Assembly (NCBI GenBank): GCA_023399815.1 | Contig: JAEWOJ010000153.1 | Location: 1-47,633 of the forward strand | Length of the DNA stretch: 47,633 nt | Direction of reading: 5' to 3' | DNA from: Pseudomonadota bacterium | GTDB lineage: Bacteria; Pseudomonadota; Gammaproteobacteria; Xanthomonadales; Xanthomonadaceae | Shown here: in pieces, positions 8,368-16,863 of the stretch | Position numbering within the stretch: position 1 is the first letter of the stretch | Layout: each line of letters starts with the position of its first letter | Program-made: the position numbers and the translations under genes | Notes under the pieces: model-generated | The model's input: only the letters and a program-made list of their open reading frames with translations | Told to the model about the DNA's origin: nothing | Database searches by the model: none

Positions 8368-8886
8368 ATGAACCTCGACGCTCTCCGCCAGCAGCCCGGC
8401 GCGGCCGCGCAACCGCCGGCCGAAACCACCGGCTTCGTCTTCAACCACACCATGCTGCGGGTCAAGGACATCGCCGCCTCGCTGGATTTCTACACCCGCG
8501 TGCTCGGCTTCCGCCTGATCGACAAGCGCGACTTCCCCGAGGCCGCGTTCAGCCTGTACTTCCTGGCCTACGTGCCGGAAGGCGCGCAGGTGCCCGAGGA
8601 CGATGCGCAGCGTCGCCTGTGGATGGCCGGCATCCCCGGCGTGCTGGAACTGACCCACAACCACGGCACCGAGCAGCAGGACGGCCCGGTCTACCACGAC
8701 GGCAACGGCGAGCCGCGCGGCTTCGGCCACATCTGCGTGTCGGTGCCGGAACTGGAAGCGGCCTGCGCGCGCTTCGAGGAACTCGGCGTGCCTTTCCAGA
8801 AGCGCCTGCAGGACGGACGCATGAAGAACCTGGCCTTCATCAAGGACCCGGACGGGTACTGGGTGGAGATCATCGGCAACCGGTAA
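8368..8886 (+). CDS. gloA: Lactoylglutathione lyase (glyoxalase I)
   Basis: This encodes a 172-residue cytosolic enzyme that isomerises the hemithioacetal of methylglyoxal and glutathione to S-lactoylglutathione. The four metal ligands are visible: H27 (FNHTMLR), E94 (LELTHNHG), H121 (GFGHICVSV) and E167 (YWVEIIGN). The extra stretch between strands (YVPEGAQVPEDDAQRR) resembles the longer, eukaryote-like, often zinc-dependent class rather than the shorter nickel-type E. coli enzyme. The ATG follows ACTGGAGTCC. It is convergent with jetD, and a repeat element separates them. Confidence 0.93.
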   Translation: MNLDALRQQPGAAAQPPAETTGFVFNHTMLRVKDIAASLDFYTRVLGFRLIDKRDFPEAAFSLYFLAYVPEGAQVPEDDAQRRLWMAGIPGVLELTHNHGTEQQDGPVYHDGNGEPRGFGHICVSVPELEAACARFEELGVPFQKRLQDGRMKNLAFIKDPDGYWVEIIGNR

Positions 8887-8899
8887 GCCGCTGCCCCTC

Positions 8900-8993
8900 T
8901 GTAGGAGCGACTGTAGGAGCGACGCGAGTCGCGACGATGCGTTCCCGGCAAAGCCCGGTCGCGACTGGCGTCGCTCCTACAGTCGCTCCTACA
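8900..8993. repeat. Palindromic repeat, GTAGGAGCGAC type, with doubled ends
   Basis: The unit TGTAGGAGCGAC is present twice at the left end and its complement GTCGCTCCTACA twice at the right end, around an inner stem of GTCGCGAC halves. It fills the gap between the convergent gloA and jetD genes, where it may serve as a transcript end. This is the same family as the elements at 9907, 14438, 44461 and 46440. Confidence 0.8.
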
Positions 8994-9023
8994 AAGGCTG
9001 GAACTGCAGAGCGTTGCCGTGCT

Positions 9024-10358
9024 CTACCGTGGGAAGCGGGGCGTCAGGCGTTCCTGCTCCAGCGTCAATGGCGCGGCCTGCAGATCGGCCGCCACCTCAT
9101 CCCAACCGGCGCGGCGCGCCCAGTCGCACATCGTGGCGAGCACCGCCGGTGCGGGCGGCTCGGCGCCGGCGACGACGTCCGCCGGCAATTGTCCCGGCGC
9201 CATCAGCCATGGCCGCAGCACGCGTCCGCTGCCACGCGCCTGCTCGGCCAGCCTGGCGGCGATGCGGAAACCGCCGCGGTCGATGTCGCCCCAGTGGTAG
9301 AGCGCCGCATCGGCCGGCAATCCGGCGAGCAGGCGCGCATAGGCCGCCCGCCACGTCGGCGACGGCATGCCGCCGGTGTAGAGCAGCAGCACCGGGGCAT
9401 CGCCACGCATCGCCGCCGCTTCGTGGAAGCTGGCGAGGTTCTCGATGCTCAGCAAGGCATGCGCGCCGGTGGTGATGCCGCGCACTTCATCCACCGGAAA
9501 GCCCAGCCAACTGCGCGGCAGGCGGTGGCAACTGCCATCGTCCAGCTGCACCGTGCCTGGCCCGGCCAGCCGCAGGGGTTGCGGTTCCCTGCGCAGGCCC
9601 AGCGCCGCCCACAACTGCTCCTCTTCCAGGCCGCTCGGCGCCAGTTCGCCCGTCACCAGCACATCCAGCCAGGCGGTCAGCGCTTCCAGCCGTTTGCTTT
9701 GGCCGAACAGTTCGGCGCTGGCCTTGCGCAGGATGCGTTCGCCGCGGGCGTCGGCCTGCAGGGTGGCAACGGCCAGCGCGGCATCGGCGAGGTCGGCGGC
9801 GGCCTCCGGGCCGTGGCCGCGTATCTTGCGGCTGGCGCGCCAGGCGGCCAGCGCTTCGGTGATGACCGGGAAGCGTGGGGTGGTGCTCCCGCCTTCCCGA
9901 ATTTCCTTGTAGGAGCGATGCAAGTCGCGACCGGGATTTACCGGTGAAGCCAGGTCGCGACTTGCGTCGCTCCTACAGGGGTCGGGTGCGCTCCATTGCG
10001 CCAGCAGGGCTTCGGCGCGCGCCACGCGGTCGTCCAGCAGTTCGATGCGCAGGTCGCGCGCCAGTGCCGCCACGTCGCGCACGGTCAGGCGCAGCAGGCG
10101 TGCGCCATCGTCGCGGTGGCGGTCGCGTGCGACGGTGATCGCACCGGCGCGTTCGGCCAGCGCGATGCGGGCGTGGAACGCCTCGAAATCGGCCATGCCG
10201 TTCAACGCGCGGTATTCGGCGCCATCGCGACGGCCGGCCATCGACAGCGATGCCGGCTGCGCATCGTGCTTCAGCAATGCAGCCTCGGCGCGGCGCAGCA
10301 GGCGTTCGAGCACGCGCCTTGCGGGCGTGTCGTCTTCCGGCTGCGCCGGCCCGGTCAC
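9024..10358 (-). CDS. jetD: Wadjet component JetD (MksG), Toprim-domain nuclease
   Basis: This encodes a 444-residue protein, the DNA-cleaving subunit of Wadjet, which acts with the JetABC condensin to cut small circular plasmids. The Toprim acidic residues are E306 (LLSIENLASFHE) and D358/D360 (HWGDIDRGGFR), with the loop LLLYTGGMPSP between them. I chose the GTG at 10356-10358; it overlaps the jetC stop as GTGA, so translation is coupled. Residues about 128-151 (PCRSDASRDLASPVNPGRD...) are encoded by a GTAGGAGCGA-type palindromic element inside the gene. It keeps the frame open and lies in the N-terminal domain. Whether the protein still works cannot be told from sequence. Confidence 0.88.
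   Translation of the reverse strand: MTGPAQPEDDTPARRVLERLLRRAEAALLKHDAQPASLSMAGRRDGAEYRALNGMADFEAFHARIALAERAGAITVARDRHRDDGARLLRLTVRDVAALARDLRIELLDDRVARAEALLAQWSAPDPCRSDASRDLASPVNPGRDLHRSYKEIREGGSTTPRFPVITEALAAWRASRKIRGHGPEAAADLADAALAVATLQADARGERILRKASAELFGQSKRLEALTAWLDVLVTGELAPSGLEEEQLWAALGLRREPQPLRLAGPGTVQLDDGSCHRLPRSWLGFPVDEVRGITTGAHALLSIENLASFHEAAAMRGDAPVLLLYTGGMPSPTWRAAYARLLAGLPADAALYHWGDIDRGGFRIAARLAEQARGSGRVLRPWLMAPGQLPADVVAGAEPPAPAVLATMCDWARRAGWDEVAADLQAAPLTLEQERLTPRFPR
9907..9978. repeat. Palindromic repeat inside the jetD reading frame
   Basis: Arms GTAGGAGCGATGCAAGTCGC and its near-perfect complement flank a short loop. This is the element otherwise seen only between genes here. 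In the jetD frame it has no stop codon and adds about 24 residues. Confidence 0.85.
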
Positions 10359-13300
10359 GTCGTGACCTGCTCGCGCTCGATGCGCTCGGTCTCGGCCGCC
10401 AGCAGTTCCGGATGCAGGTCGAACTGGTCGGACAACAGCAGGGTACGCGCGGCTTCGGTGACTTCGATGCGCTCGGCCTGCAGCAGGTCGCCGTCGCGGA
10501 ACAGTTCGATGTAGCTGTCCAGCACGCCGGACAGCGTGCCCTGGGCGGTATCCGGCGCGGCCAGCACCAGTTGCAGGCCCAGCGAGCGCAGGTAGCCGGT
10601 GATGGCGCGCGCGTTCTGCGCGTCGATCTTGTCGCCGAACTCGTCGAGCAGGATCAGCCCCAACCCGCCCGGATGCGCCTCGCTCTTGCCGTAGGCCGCG
10701 GCCAGCGCGGCGCCGGCGATCACATACAGCGGCGCGCGGTGTTCGCCGCCGGAGCCCGAGCGCATGCGCTCGCTCAGGCTGCCGATCACCCGATCTTCCT
10801 GGCGGATCTGCACCTCGAAGCGGAAGAAGCGGCGGTAGTCGTCCAGCGGCGAATTGGCCACGTGCGCACTGGCCTTGTCCTCGACCAGCGCGCGGAACGC
10901 CTCGGGCACCTGGCCGGCGCTTTCGAACAGCGTGTCCTCGCCGCCGATGTCGGCGGCGCGCTGGATGAAGCGGTGCAGTTCGCGGAACTCCGCCACCACC
11001 TCGTAATGGAACTGGTAGCGCTCGTTGTTGGAGAAGGCCGGGCTGGCGCGCAGGGTGCGGTTGAGCGTGGCGATCTGGGTCTTGAGCCGGGTGAAGTTGT
11101 CGTACAGCGTGGAGGCCACGCCGGTACGGAAGGTATCCACGGCGGTGGCGTAGGCCTGCTGCGCCTCGGCCTCGTACTGCACCAGCTCGGTGTCGCGCAG
11201 CTGGGTCAGTTCGCGCTGCAGCAGGCCGCGCGCCGGACGCCAGGCGCTGGCGTCGAAGTCCAGTTCGATGCCGTGGTCGCGCGCGTACTGGGCCAGGCCG
11301 CTCCATGCCTCGGGCAGCAGCCGCGCCAGCTGCGCGTCGCTGTCCTTGGCGCGCTCCTCGCAGCGGCGCGCGCGCTCTTCCAGCGATGGATGCTTTTCGT
11401 CCAGTTCCTCGCGCTGGCGCTCGACCCGGTTCGGGTCGACGTCCGGATCGGCGAAGGCTTCCACCGCGCGGCGTGCGACCAGTTCTTCCTGCTGGCGCAG
11501 GCCATCGAGCAGGCCGTGGGTGCGTTCGAGGTTGGAGGCCGCCACCGCCTCCTGGCCGACCAGCGCGTCGGCGCGCTTCTCGCAGTCGGCCAGCTGGGTG
11601 TTCAGTTCGCGCAGCTGTTCGGACAGGCGCAGCAGGTCCGGATCCAGCGAGGCGAGGCGGCTTTCCTGCGCGCTGCGGTAGCGCTCGGCCACCTGGCGGT
11701 GCTCGAGCACGCGCTCGTGCAGCGCCTGCGCCACCGCGTCAGCATCGGCCAGCCGCGCCAGTCCGCGCTGGCAGTCGTCGGCGCGGCGCAGGCGCGGCTC
11801 GATCTGCCGCACGTCCTGCTCGGCCTTCTCGATTTCCTCGTGCAGCACGCGCAGACGCGCACGGTTGTCGGACGCGCCGATGCGCAGGTCGCCGGCCGCC
11901 GGCAGTCGCAGGCGCTCGATGCTGCCGCCGCGCGAGAGCAGGCCGTCGCGGGTCAGGCCCTGGCGGCTGCGCACCAGTTCGGCCTCGGTCTCCACGCAGC
12001 GCAGTTCGCCGAGCTGGCGGCGCAGGAACGCCAGCGCATCGGCGTTGACGCCTTCCAGCAGTGCGGCGACGCTGCCTTCGGCCGGTTCCCCGGCACCGCG
12101 CGAGCTGCGCGCCTGGCTGGACAGCGCCAGCTTGACGCCGTACACCGAGCGCCCGCCGGACAGGCCGCGGTACAGCTTGACCGCGCGTTCCTCGTCCTTG
12201 TCGGGAATCAGCAGGGCTTCGACGTTGCTGCGCAGGTAGCCTTCGATGGCGTGCTGCCACGTCGCGTCGGTGACGCGCACCAGGTCGCAGACAGGACGCG
12301 CGTCGATGTTGGCCTCGCGCAGGTAGCTCATCAGCCGCACCGTGTCCGGGTGCAGCTCGGCCTGGCCGGCGGCCAGGCGCTTCTGGTTCTGGCGCGCGGT
12401 TTCCAGCGCGTCGCGCGCCTTGTCGTGGGCGGCGTGCAGCTGGCGGGCATGGCGGTCGACCAGCTCGCGCAGCGGCGCGGCCGCGCGCAGGGCCTGGCGC
12501 GCGCGCGCGAACAGGTCTTCCGACGTCCATGGCAACGCATCCTCGGCGGCCAGTGCCGACAGTTCGGCATGCCAGCCGTCCCAGTCGGCGCGCATGGCGG
12601 CCAGCACGTCGGCGTCGATGCCGTCGAGCGCGAGCGCGTCGAGCTGGCGGAACTGATCGCGCACGAAGCCGATCTCGCGCGCGAGGTCCTTCTTCAACTG
12701 CGCGAGACGGTCGCGGTCGCGGCCGGCCAGCTCGTCCAGCTGCGCCTGTTCGCCATAGCCGGCGCTGCCCTGCAGGCGGGCATTGGCGCGCGCCTGTTCC
12801 TCGCGCAGCGTGTCGCGCTCGACGCGGGTATCGGCGAGGCGGCGGCGGGTGCCGGCCAATGCGTTTTCCGCATCGGCGAGCGCGCCTTCGGCCTGGTCGA
12901 GCTGTTCGCTGTACAGGTCGCGCGCGTACTCGGCGGCCAGCGCGCGCGCGGACGCGGCGCGGGTCGCCTGGCCGGCGATCTTCTCGTACTGGCGCTCCAC
13001 GCCTTCGGCGGCGTCGATGCGCTGCTTGACCTGCTCGATCTTCTCCTTGATCTGGCGGAAGCTGTCCAGCAGCGCGCGGAAACGGGCGATGTCGGTGGGC
13101 CGGTCCTCGGCCACCAGGATGCGCACGAACAGGTCCACGTCCTCGACGCGCTGCAGGTTCAGGGCGTTGAGGAAGGCCTTGCGGTAGGCGTTGAGGTCGG
13201 GGCTGGCCGACGGGCTGGCACGCAGGCGCAGCAGCAGGTCGCGCAGGAAGCGCTCGGCGTTGGGATGCAGCTGCGGCGTTTCGCCCACGTCCTTGCAGCG

Positions 13301-13786
13301 GCGCGCGATGTGCTCGCGGAAGGTGTTCCAGGCCAGCGGCAGTTCCTTGCCCTTGACCCGCTCCAGGTGCTCGTCCAGCTCCAGCGCCACGCCCGGCAGC
13401 AGGTACAGGCCATGCGTGCGGTGTTCGGGTTCATCGACCGAGGCGCCGAGCGCGATGCCGGCGGTCAACGGCACGCCGGTCTCGGTGTCGCGGAACACCA
13501 GCGAGATGTAGGTGGTGGCGGTGCGGCGCTTGCGCCCTTCATCACCGCTGCGGAACACGCCCAGGCAGTAGTCGCGGATGGTGCGCGCGCGGTGGCTGCC
13601 GCCGGCCTGCGCGTTGAAGCGGATGCGGCTGCGGTCGCCGCCCAGCAGCACGATCTGCAGGGCGTCGAGCAGCGCGCTCTTGCCGGCGCCGTTGGGCGCG
13701 ATGATGGCGCTGGTCGCATCCAGTTGCAGGCTCTGCGCCTCGAACAGGAAGAACTGGACCAAGTGGATGCGTTCAAGCTGCTGCAT
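10355..13786 (-). CDS. jetC: Wadjet component JetC (MksB), SMC-like ATPase
   Basis: This encodes a 1143-residue SMC-like ATPase that drives DNA loop extrusion in the Wadjet complex. Walker A is APNGAGKSALL at residues 30-40. The ABC signature is SGSGGEH starting at residue 1010. Walker B is GLILLDEFGDKID with D1048 and E1049. The middle (about 230-950) is charged, heptad-rich coiled coil with a central hinge-like part around 480-620 (AIEGYLRSNVEALLIPDKDEERAV). The start overlaps the jetB end by 14 bases and the stop overlaps the jetD start. The protein is full length and no catalytic residue is missing. Confidence 0.93.
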   Translation of the reverse strand: MQQLERIHLVQFFLFEAQSLQLDATSAIIAPNGAGKSALLDALQIVLLGGDRSRIRFNAQAGGSHRARTIRDYCLGVFRSGDEGRKRRTATTYISLVFRDTETGVPLTAGIALGASVDEPEHRTHGLYLLPGVALELDEHLERVKGKELPLAWNTFREHIARRCKDVGETPQLHPNAERFLRDLLLRLRASPSASPDLNAYRKAFLNALNLQRVEDVDLFVRILVAEDRPTDIARFRALLDSFRQIKEKIEQVKQRIDAAEGVERQYEKIAGQATRAASARALAAEYARDLYSEQLDQAEGALADAENALAGTRRRLADTRVERDTLREEQARANARLQGSAGYGEQAQLDELAGRDRDRLAQLKKDLAREIGFVRDQFRQLDALALDGIDADVLAAMRADWDGWHAELSALAAEDALPWTSEDLFARARQALRAAAPLRELVDRHARQLHAAHDKARDALETARQNQKRLAAGQAELHPDTVRLMSYLREANIDARPVCDLVRVTDATWQHAIEGYLRSNVEALLIPDKDEERAVKLYRGLSGGRSVYGVKLALSSQARSSRGAGEPAEGSVAALLEGVNADALAFLRRQLGELRCVETEAELVRSRQGLTRDGLLSRGGSIERLRLPAAGDLRIGASDNRARLRVLHEEIEKAEQDVRQIEPRLRRADDCQRGLARLADADAVAQALHERVLEHRQVAERYRSAQESRLASLDPDLLRLSEQLRELNTQLADCEKRADALVGQEAVAASNLERTHGLLDGLRQQEELVARRAVEAFADPDVDPNRVERQREELDEKHPSLEERARRCEERAKDSDAQLARLLPEAWSGLAQYARDHGIELDFDASAWRPARGLLQRELTQLRDTELVQYEAEAQQAYATAVDTFRTGVASTLYDNFTRLKTQIATLNRTLRASPAFSNNERYQFHYEVVAEFRELHRFIQRAADIGGEDTLFESAGQVPEAFRALVEDKASAHVANSPLDDYRRFFRFEVQIRQEDRVIGSLSERMRSGSGGEHRAPLYVIAGAALAAAYGKSEAHPGGLGLILLDEFGDKIDAQNARAITGYLRSLGLQLVLAAPDTAQGTLSGVLDSYIELFRDGDLLQAERIEVTEAARTLLLSDQFDLHPELLAAETERIEREQVTT

Positions 13787-14399
13787 CGTCGTCCTCCGCG
13801 TCCGTGTCGCCCGCTTCGTCGCGGTTGTGCTGGTCCAGCCGTTGCAGCCACTGCTCGCCGACGATCTCGACGATGGCCGGGCGCACGCGCAGGTGGAACG
13901 GCTGCGGGTCGTCGCCTTCCGACTCCACCAGCCGGCACACGCCCCAGCGCTTGAGCGTGCGCGCCAGCGCGCGCAGCGCGCCGACGTCGGGCATGGAGCG
14001 GCCGGTCAGCGCCTGCCAGCTTTCCTGCAGTTCGGGCAGCTCCACCACCACCTCGCCGTGGTCCTCGATCAGGCCCTGGCGCATCGCCTCGTCGTAGCGC
14101 TGGCGCAGCACCAGCAGGGCCAGGGTTTCCTCCAGCGTCACCGGCGTGCCCTCGCCATGCGCCGGCAGCGCCACCACGTAGCGGTAGTGCGCGTTGCGTT
14201 CCAGGCGGATGCCGAGCGGCTCCAACGCGGCGACGAAATCGGGGTAATGGTCTTCGACCAGGTTGAACGCCACGCGCGAGCGCGCGTCGGCGGCGTACAG
14301 CACCTGCTCGGTGGCCAGGCGGTAGGCCGCGCGCTCGAAGTCCTGCACGGCATAGGTGCCGTTGGACATCTGGCTCAGGGTGTTCCAGCTGCGTTTCAT
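13773..14399 (-). CDS. jetB: Wadjet component JetB (MksE), kite-like subunit
   Basis: This encodes a 208-residue DUF4194-type protein, the small winged-helix (kite) subunit that joins JetA to the JetC heads. It starts MKRSWNTLSQMSNGTYAVQDFERAAYRL, with the LETLALLVLRQRYDEAM-like helix pair in the middle (residues about 90-110) and an acidic tail (DTDAEDDDAAA). The family call rests on these features and on its position between jetA and jetC. The ATG at 14397-14399 gives the longest protein; M11 is an alternative. A 51-base gap, partly occupied by a palindromic repeat, separates it from jetA. Confidence 0.88.
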   Translation of the reverse strand: MKRSWNTLSQMSNGTYAVQDFERAAYRLATEQVLYAADARSRVAFNLVEDHYPDFVAALEPLGIRLERNAHYRYVVALPAHGEGTPVTLEETLALLVLRQRYDEAMRQGLIEDHGEVVVELPELQESWQALTGRSMPDVGALRALARTLKRWGVCRLVESEGDDPQPFHLRVRPAIVEIVGEQWLQRLDQHNRDEAGDTDAEDDDAAA

Positions 14400-14437
14400 G
14401 GAGGCCGGGAATAAGGATTCGGGAATGGGGAGTTTGT

Positions 14438-14509
14438 TGTAGGAGCGACGCTAGTCGCGACCGGGCTTTGCCGGGACGGCCCCGGTCGCGACTGGCGTCG
14501 CTCCTACAG
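14438..14509. repeat. Palindromic repeat at the jetA 3' end, GTAGGAGCGAC type
   Basis: Arms GTAGGAGCGACGCTAGTCGC and GCGACTGGCGTCGCTCCTAC surround a GC-rich loop. The jetA stop codon (14451-14453) lies inside the left arm, so the last residues of JetA are repeat-encoded. The element also forms most of the jetA-jetB spacer. Confidence 0.85.
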
Positions 14510-16010
14510 GAGTGGTAGCGGCCGCGCCCACTTGCCTGATGCAGAAGCGCGGGCCGCGCAGGTAGTCGTTGTCGTCGCCCTTGCCCGCGTCGAGCAGCTC
14601 GACGCGGAAGCCGCGCAGCAGCCGGCCGAGCGGGTCCTCGCGGCGCAGGCCGCCGATGCGGTTGCCGCGCAGGGCGAGCGTGAGCAGGGTCTGGTAGGCG
14701 CGCAGGTCCTCGATGCTGGCGTTGTCCTGCCGCGCCGAGTCGATCGCCGCGCCGTGCCGCAGGTGGCGGCCGACGTAGCGCGCCATGTCCTCGGCATTGA
14801 CCAGGCGCGCGCGCTTCATCCGCCGCAGCAGCGACAGCCGCGCCAGCTGCTCGGGCGTGGGCGGGGTGGTGGCGTTGGCGCTGCGCGGGATCGGCGCCGG
14901 CTTGCGGTGCGGCGGGCGCAGCCGCGCCTCGTCCATCAGCGGGCCGGGCGCCACCGGCAGGCGCAACGCGTCCTCCGGCGCCGACAGCACGCCGCGGCAG
15001 GCGCGGCGCAGCAGCACGTCGAGCCTGTCAGGCGCGCGCAGGCGGTAGTCGAGGAAGGCCAGCGCGCGGCGGTTGGCCTGGCGGATGTCCTCGTCCAGGC
15101 GGGTCAGGTATTCGTCGATGCGCTCCAGCTCGCGCAGCCGGCCCAGGCTGCGCGACAGCCGCAGCTGTGCGCGCGCCTCGTCGCCGCCGGTGACGTGCTC
15201 GCGGTACCAGGCCACCAGCGTTTCGCGCGGCGCGCCGGCCTCGAGCTGCTGCACCATCGCCAGGATCGAGCTGCGCCGCGCCATCGGGTGGTCGGCGCGG
15301 TGCAGTTCGGCGTAGTCGCCGATGAACAGCTGGCCGACGTAGCGCTCGAACCACTGCCGGGCGAACTGCGCGGTGGTCTCGGCCTTGCTCAGTTCCGGCA
15401 TCAGGTCGCGCACCTGCAGGCTCATCGAGGCCAGCGACACCAGCAAGCGGCGTGCCTGGTCGGCGGCCTCGTCGAGGATGCCGCCGTCCATGCGGCCTTC
15501 GGCGACCTGCTGCAACTGCAGCTCCACCGAGCGCATCTTGGCCGAGACGAAGGTCGGGCCGTGCTCGCTGAATTCCACCAGCGTCGAAAGCAACTGCGCC
15601 ACCATCGGCGGCATCGTGACCATCTCGCGCGCGCCGATGCGCTCCTGGCGCAGCCAACCGGCGCTGCGGAAGCGGTCGTGGATGGCATTGGCGCGCACGT
15701 TCAGCGGCGCGTCCGGGGCCTGGCCGTCCTCGTCCTCCCACGGGTCGTCGGTGAGCAGGTAGCGCTCGATCGCGGCGGTGATCTCGCGACGCGGGAAACC
15801 GTGGCTGGGCGGCACCGGCGCGTCCGGGCCGAAGAACTCGTCGAACATCCGGCACAGCAGCGACCAGTAGTTCTGGCGGTTGGCCGAGGCCAGCGGGCCG
15901 AAGATGCCGGCGGGCACGACCGAGAACAGCGGCGGGGTGGTCGTGGGGGGTGTCGTGGTCAAAACGTCGGGGTCCTGCTGCTTCCTGCCGTGCGGCGGCG
16001 ATTGTGGCAT
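14451..16010 (-). CDS. jetA: Wadjet component JetA (MksF), kleisin-like subunit
   Basis: This encodes a 519-residue protein, the kleisin-like subunit that bridges the JetC heads. The conserved N terminus reads LFSVVPAGIFGPLASANRQNYW and the C-terminal half has basic winged-helix-like sequence (LSLLRRMKRARLVNAEDMARYVGRHL). I chose the ATG at 16008-16010. The ATG at 16055 would add 15 residues but leave only 15 bases to the divergent gene. The final residues (PVGATPVATGAVPAKPGRD) come from the palindromic element at 14438-14509, so the natural C terminus was probably near RFCIRQVG. It is first in the jetABCD operon. Confidence 0.87.
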   Translation of the reverse strand: MPQSPPHGRKQQDPDVLTTTPPTTTPPLFSVVPAGIFGPLASANRQNYWSLLCRMFDEFFGPDAPVPPSHGFPRREITAAIERYLLTDDPWEDEDGQAPDAPLNVRANAIHDRFRSAGWLRQERIGAREMVTMPPMVAQLLSTLVEFSEHGPTFVSAKMRSVELQLQQVAEGRMDGGILDEAADQARRLLVSLASMSLQVRDLMPELSKAETTAQFARQWFERYVGQLFIGDYAELHRADHPMARRSSILAMVQQLEAGAPRETLVAWYREHVTGGDEARAQLRLSRSLGRLRELERIDEYLTRLDEDIRQANRRALAFLDYRLRAPDRLDVLLRRACRGVLSAPEDALRLPVAPGPLMDEARLRPPHRKPAPIPRSANATTPPTPEQLARLSLLRRMKRARLVNAEDMARYVGRHLRHGAAIDSARQDNASIEDLRAYQTLLTLALRGNRIGGLRREDPLGRLLRGFRVELLDAGKGDDNDYLRGPRFCIRQVGAAATTPVGATPVATGAVPAKPGRD

Positions 16011-16070
16011 ATCGTCACCGGAACCCGCCTGCGGCATGCTTGCATCCCGGCTCATCACCGGATCCGGCCG

Positions 16071-16739
16071 ATGAACGCTTCGCTCGACCCGTTCCAGCAG
16101 TTCCTGCAGCAATGCAGCAAGAACCTGCAGCGCATCTCGCACGCCACCCGGGGCGAACACTCGCCCGCCGACGTTGCGCAGGAAGCCTGGCTGCTGGCCG
16201 GCCCGCTCGCCGAACGCCACGGGTTGCCGCTCGACTTCCTCGATCCCGGTTTCCGGGATCTGCTGCTGCGTCACCTGTACCAGGCGCTGGTGCGCTACAC
16301 CGACCTGCATGTCCGCCACGGGCTGCGGCTGGATCACGCGCCAGGCGACGACGCCGAGGAAGGCGCCGCGCATCCACTGATGAACCGCCTGACCAGCGAC
16401 GAAGGCCGCGACCCGCTGGCGCATCTGCTGATCGGCGAGGAACAGGCCGGACTTCCGGATACCGACGCCCACCATCCCTCGCTGGCCGGGGCCTGGCTGG
16501 TGCTGCTGCGCGATTGCGGGCAGCACATGCCAACCGTCGCCACGCGGTTGCTGATCTCCGTTTCCTGGGCCTATCGCTGCTGCGCGAGAGCCCGGCGCCT
16601 CGCCCGCGAACAGCACCCCATCGCACTGACGCCACCGCGCAGCGCCCGCCAGCTCGGTCCATGGCGCAGACACCGCGCTGCACGCGCCCCGCGGCAGCTG
16701 GAATTCGACTTCGGCTGGCCGTCGCTGATGATGCCTTGA
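16071..16739 (+). CDS. Hypothetical protein with weak sigma-70-like features
   Basis: This encodes a 222-residue protein that I do not recognise firmly. Residues about 28-45 (HSPADVAQEAWLLAGPLA) resemble the DVVQEAF helix of sigma-70 region 2. Residues about 140-175 (SLAGAWLVLLRDCGQHMPTVATRLLIS) could be a region 4-like helix-turn-helix, followed by a basic tail ending LEFDFGW. The order of these parts is right for an ECF-like factor, but the match is weak and a degenerate or unrelated protein is possible. It is divergent from jetA across only 60 bases, so the two promoters must overlap and it may regulate the Wadjet operon. The hipB operators begin 15 bases after its stop. Confidence 0.55.
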   Translation: MNASLDPFQQFLQQCSKNLQRISHATRGEHSPADVAQEAWLLAGPLAERHGLPLDFLDPGFRDLLLRHLYQALVRYTDLHVRHGLRLDHAPGDDAEEGAAHPLMNRLTSDEGRDPLAHLLIGEEQAGLPDTDAHHPSLAGAWLVLLRDCGQHMPTVATRLLISVSWAYRCCARARRLAREQHPIALTPPRSARQLGPWRRHRAARAPRQLEFDFGWPSLMMP

Positions 16740-16753
16740 GAACCTGTAAATCA

Positions 16754-16863
16754 TCCCGCTCGGGAATTTGTTTCTTGACACAGCCCGGATCGCGGAGAAT
16801 ATTCCCGTTCGGGAATCCAACGTCTGTGCCCGGACCATGACTGCAGAAATTTCCCGAACGGGA
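16754..16863 (+). promoter_or_regulatory. hipB promoter with three evenly spaced operators
   Basis: A near-consensus sigma-70 promoter is present: TTGACA at 16775-16780, a 17-base spacer and AATATT at 16798-16803. Three inverted repeats of the form TCCCG-N2-CGGGA lie at 16754-16765, 16802-16815 and 16851-16863. Their centres are exactly 49 bases apart. The first is upstream of -35, the second covers the -10 edge and start, and the third is inside hipB. HipB-type dimers binding such paired half-sites would repress the promoter. Confidence 0.75.

Noticed and set aside
8900..8993. A CRISPR-like or phage attachment repeat
   Set aside because: The copies are palindromic, scattered singly between genes and lack regular spacers, which fits REP-type intergenic elements.
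10250..13954. A very long open frame on the plus strand opposite jetC
   Set aside because: Strong GC3 bias opens long frames opposite real genes. This one has low-complexity Ala/Gln/His/Arg composition and no family motif, while jetC on the other strand has all SMC motifs.
9024..16010. A chromosomal MksBEF condensin without defence function
   Set aside because: The presence of the Toprim protein (JetD/MksG) and the neighbouring toxin module favour the plasmid-defence type, although sequence alone does not fully exclude a chromosomal role.
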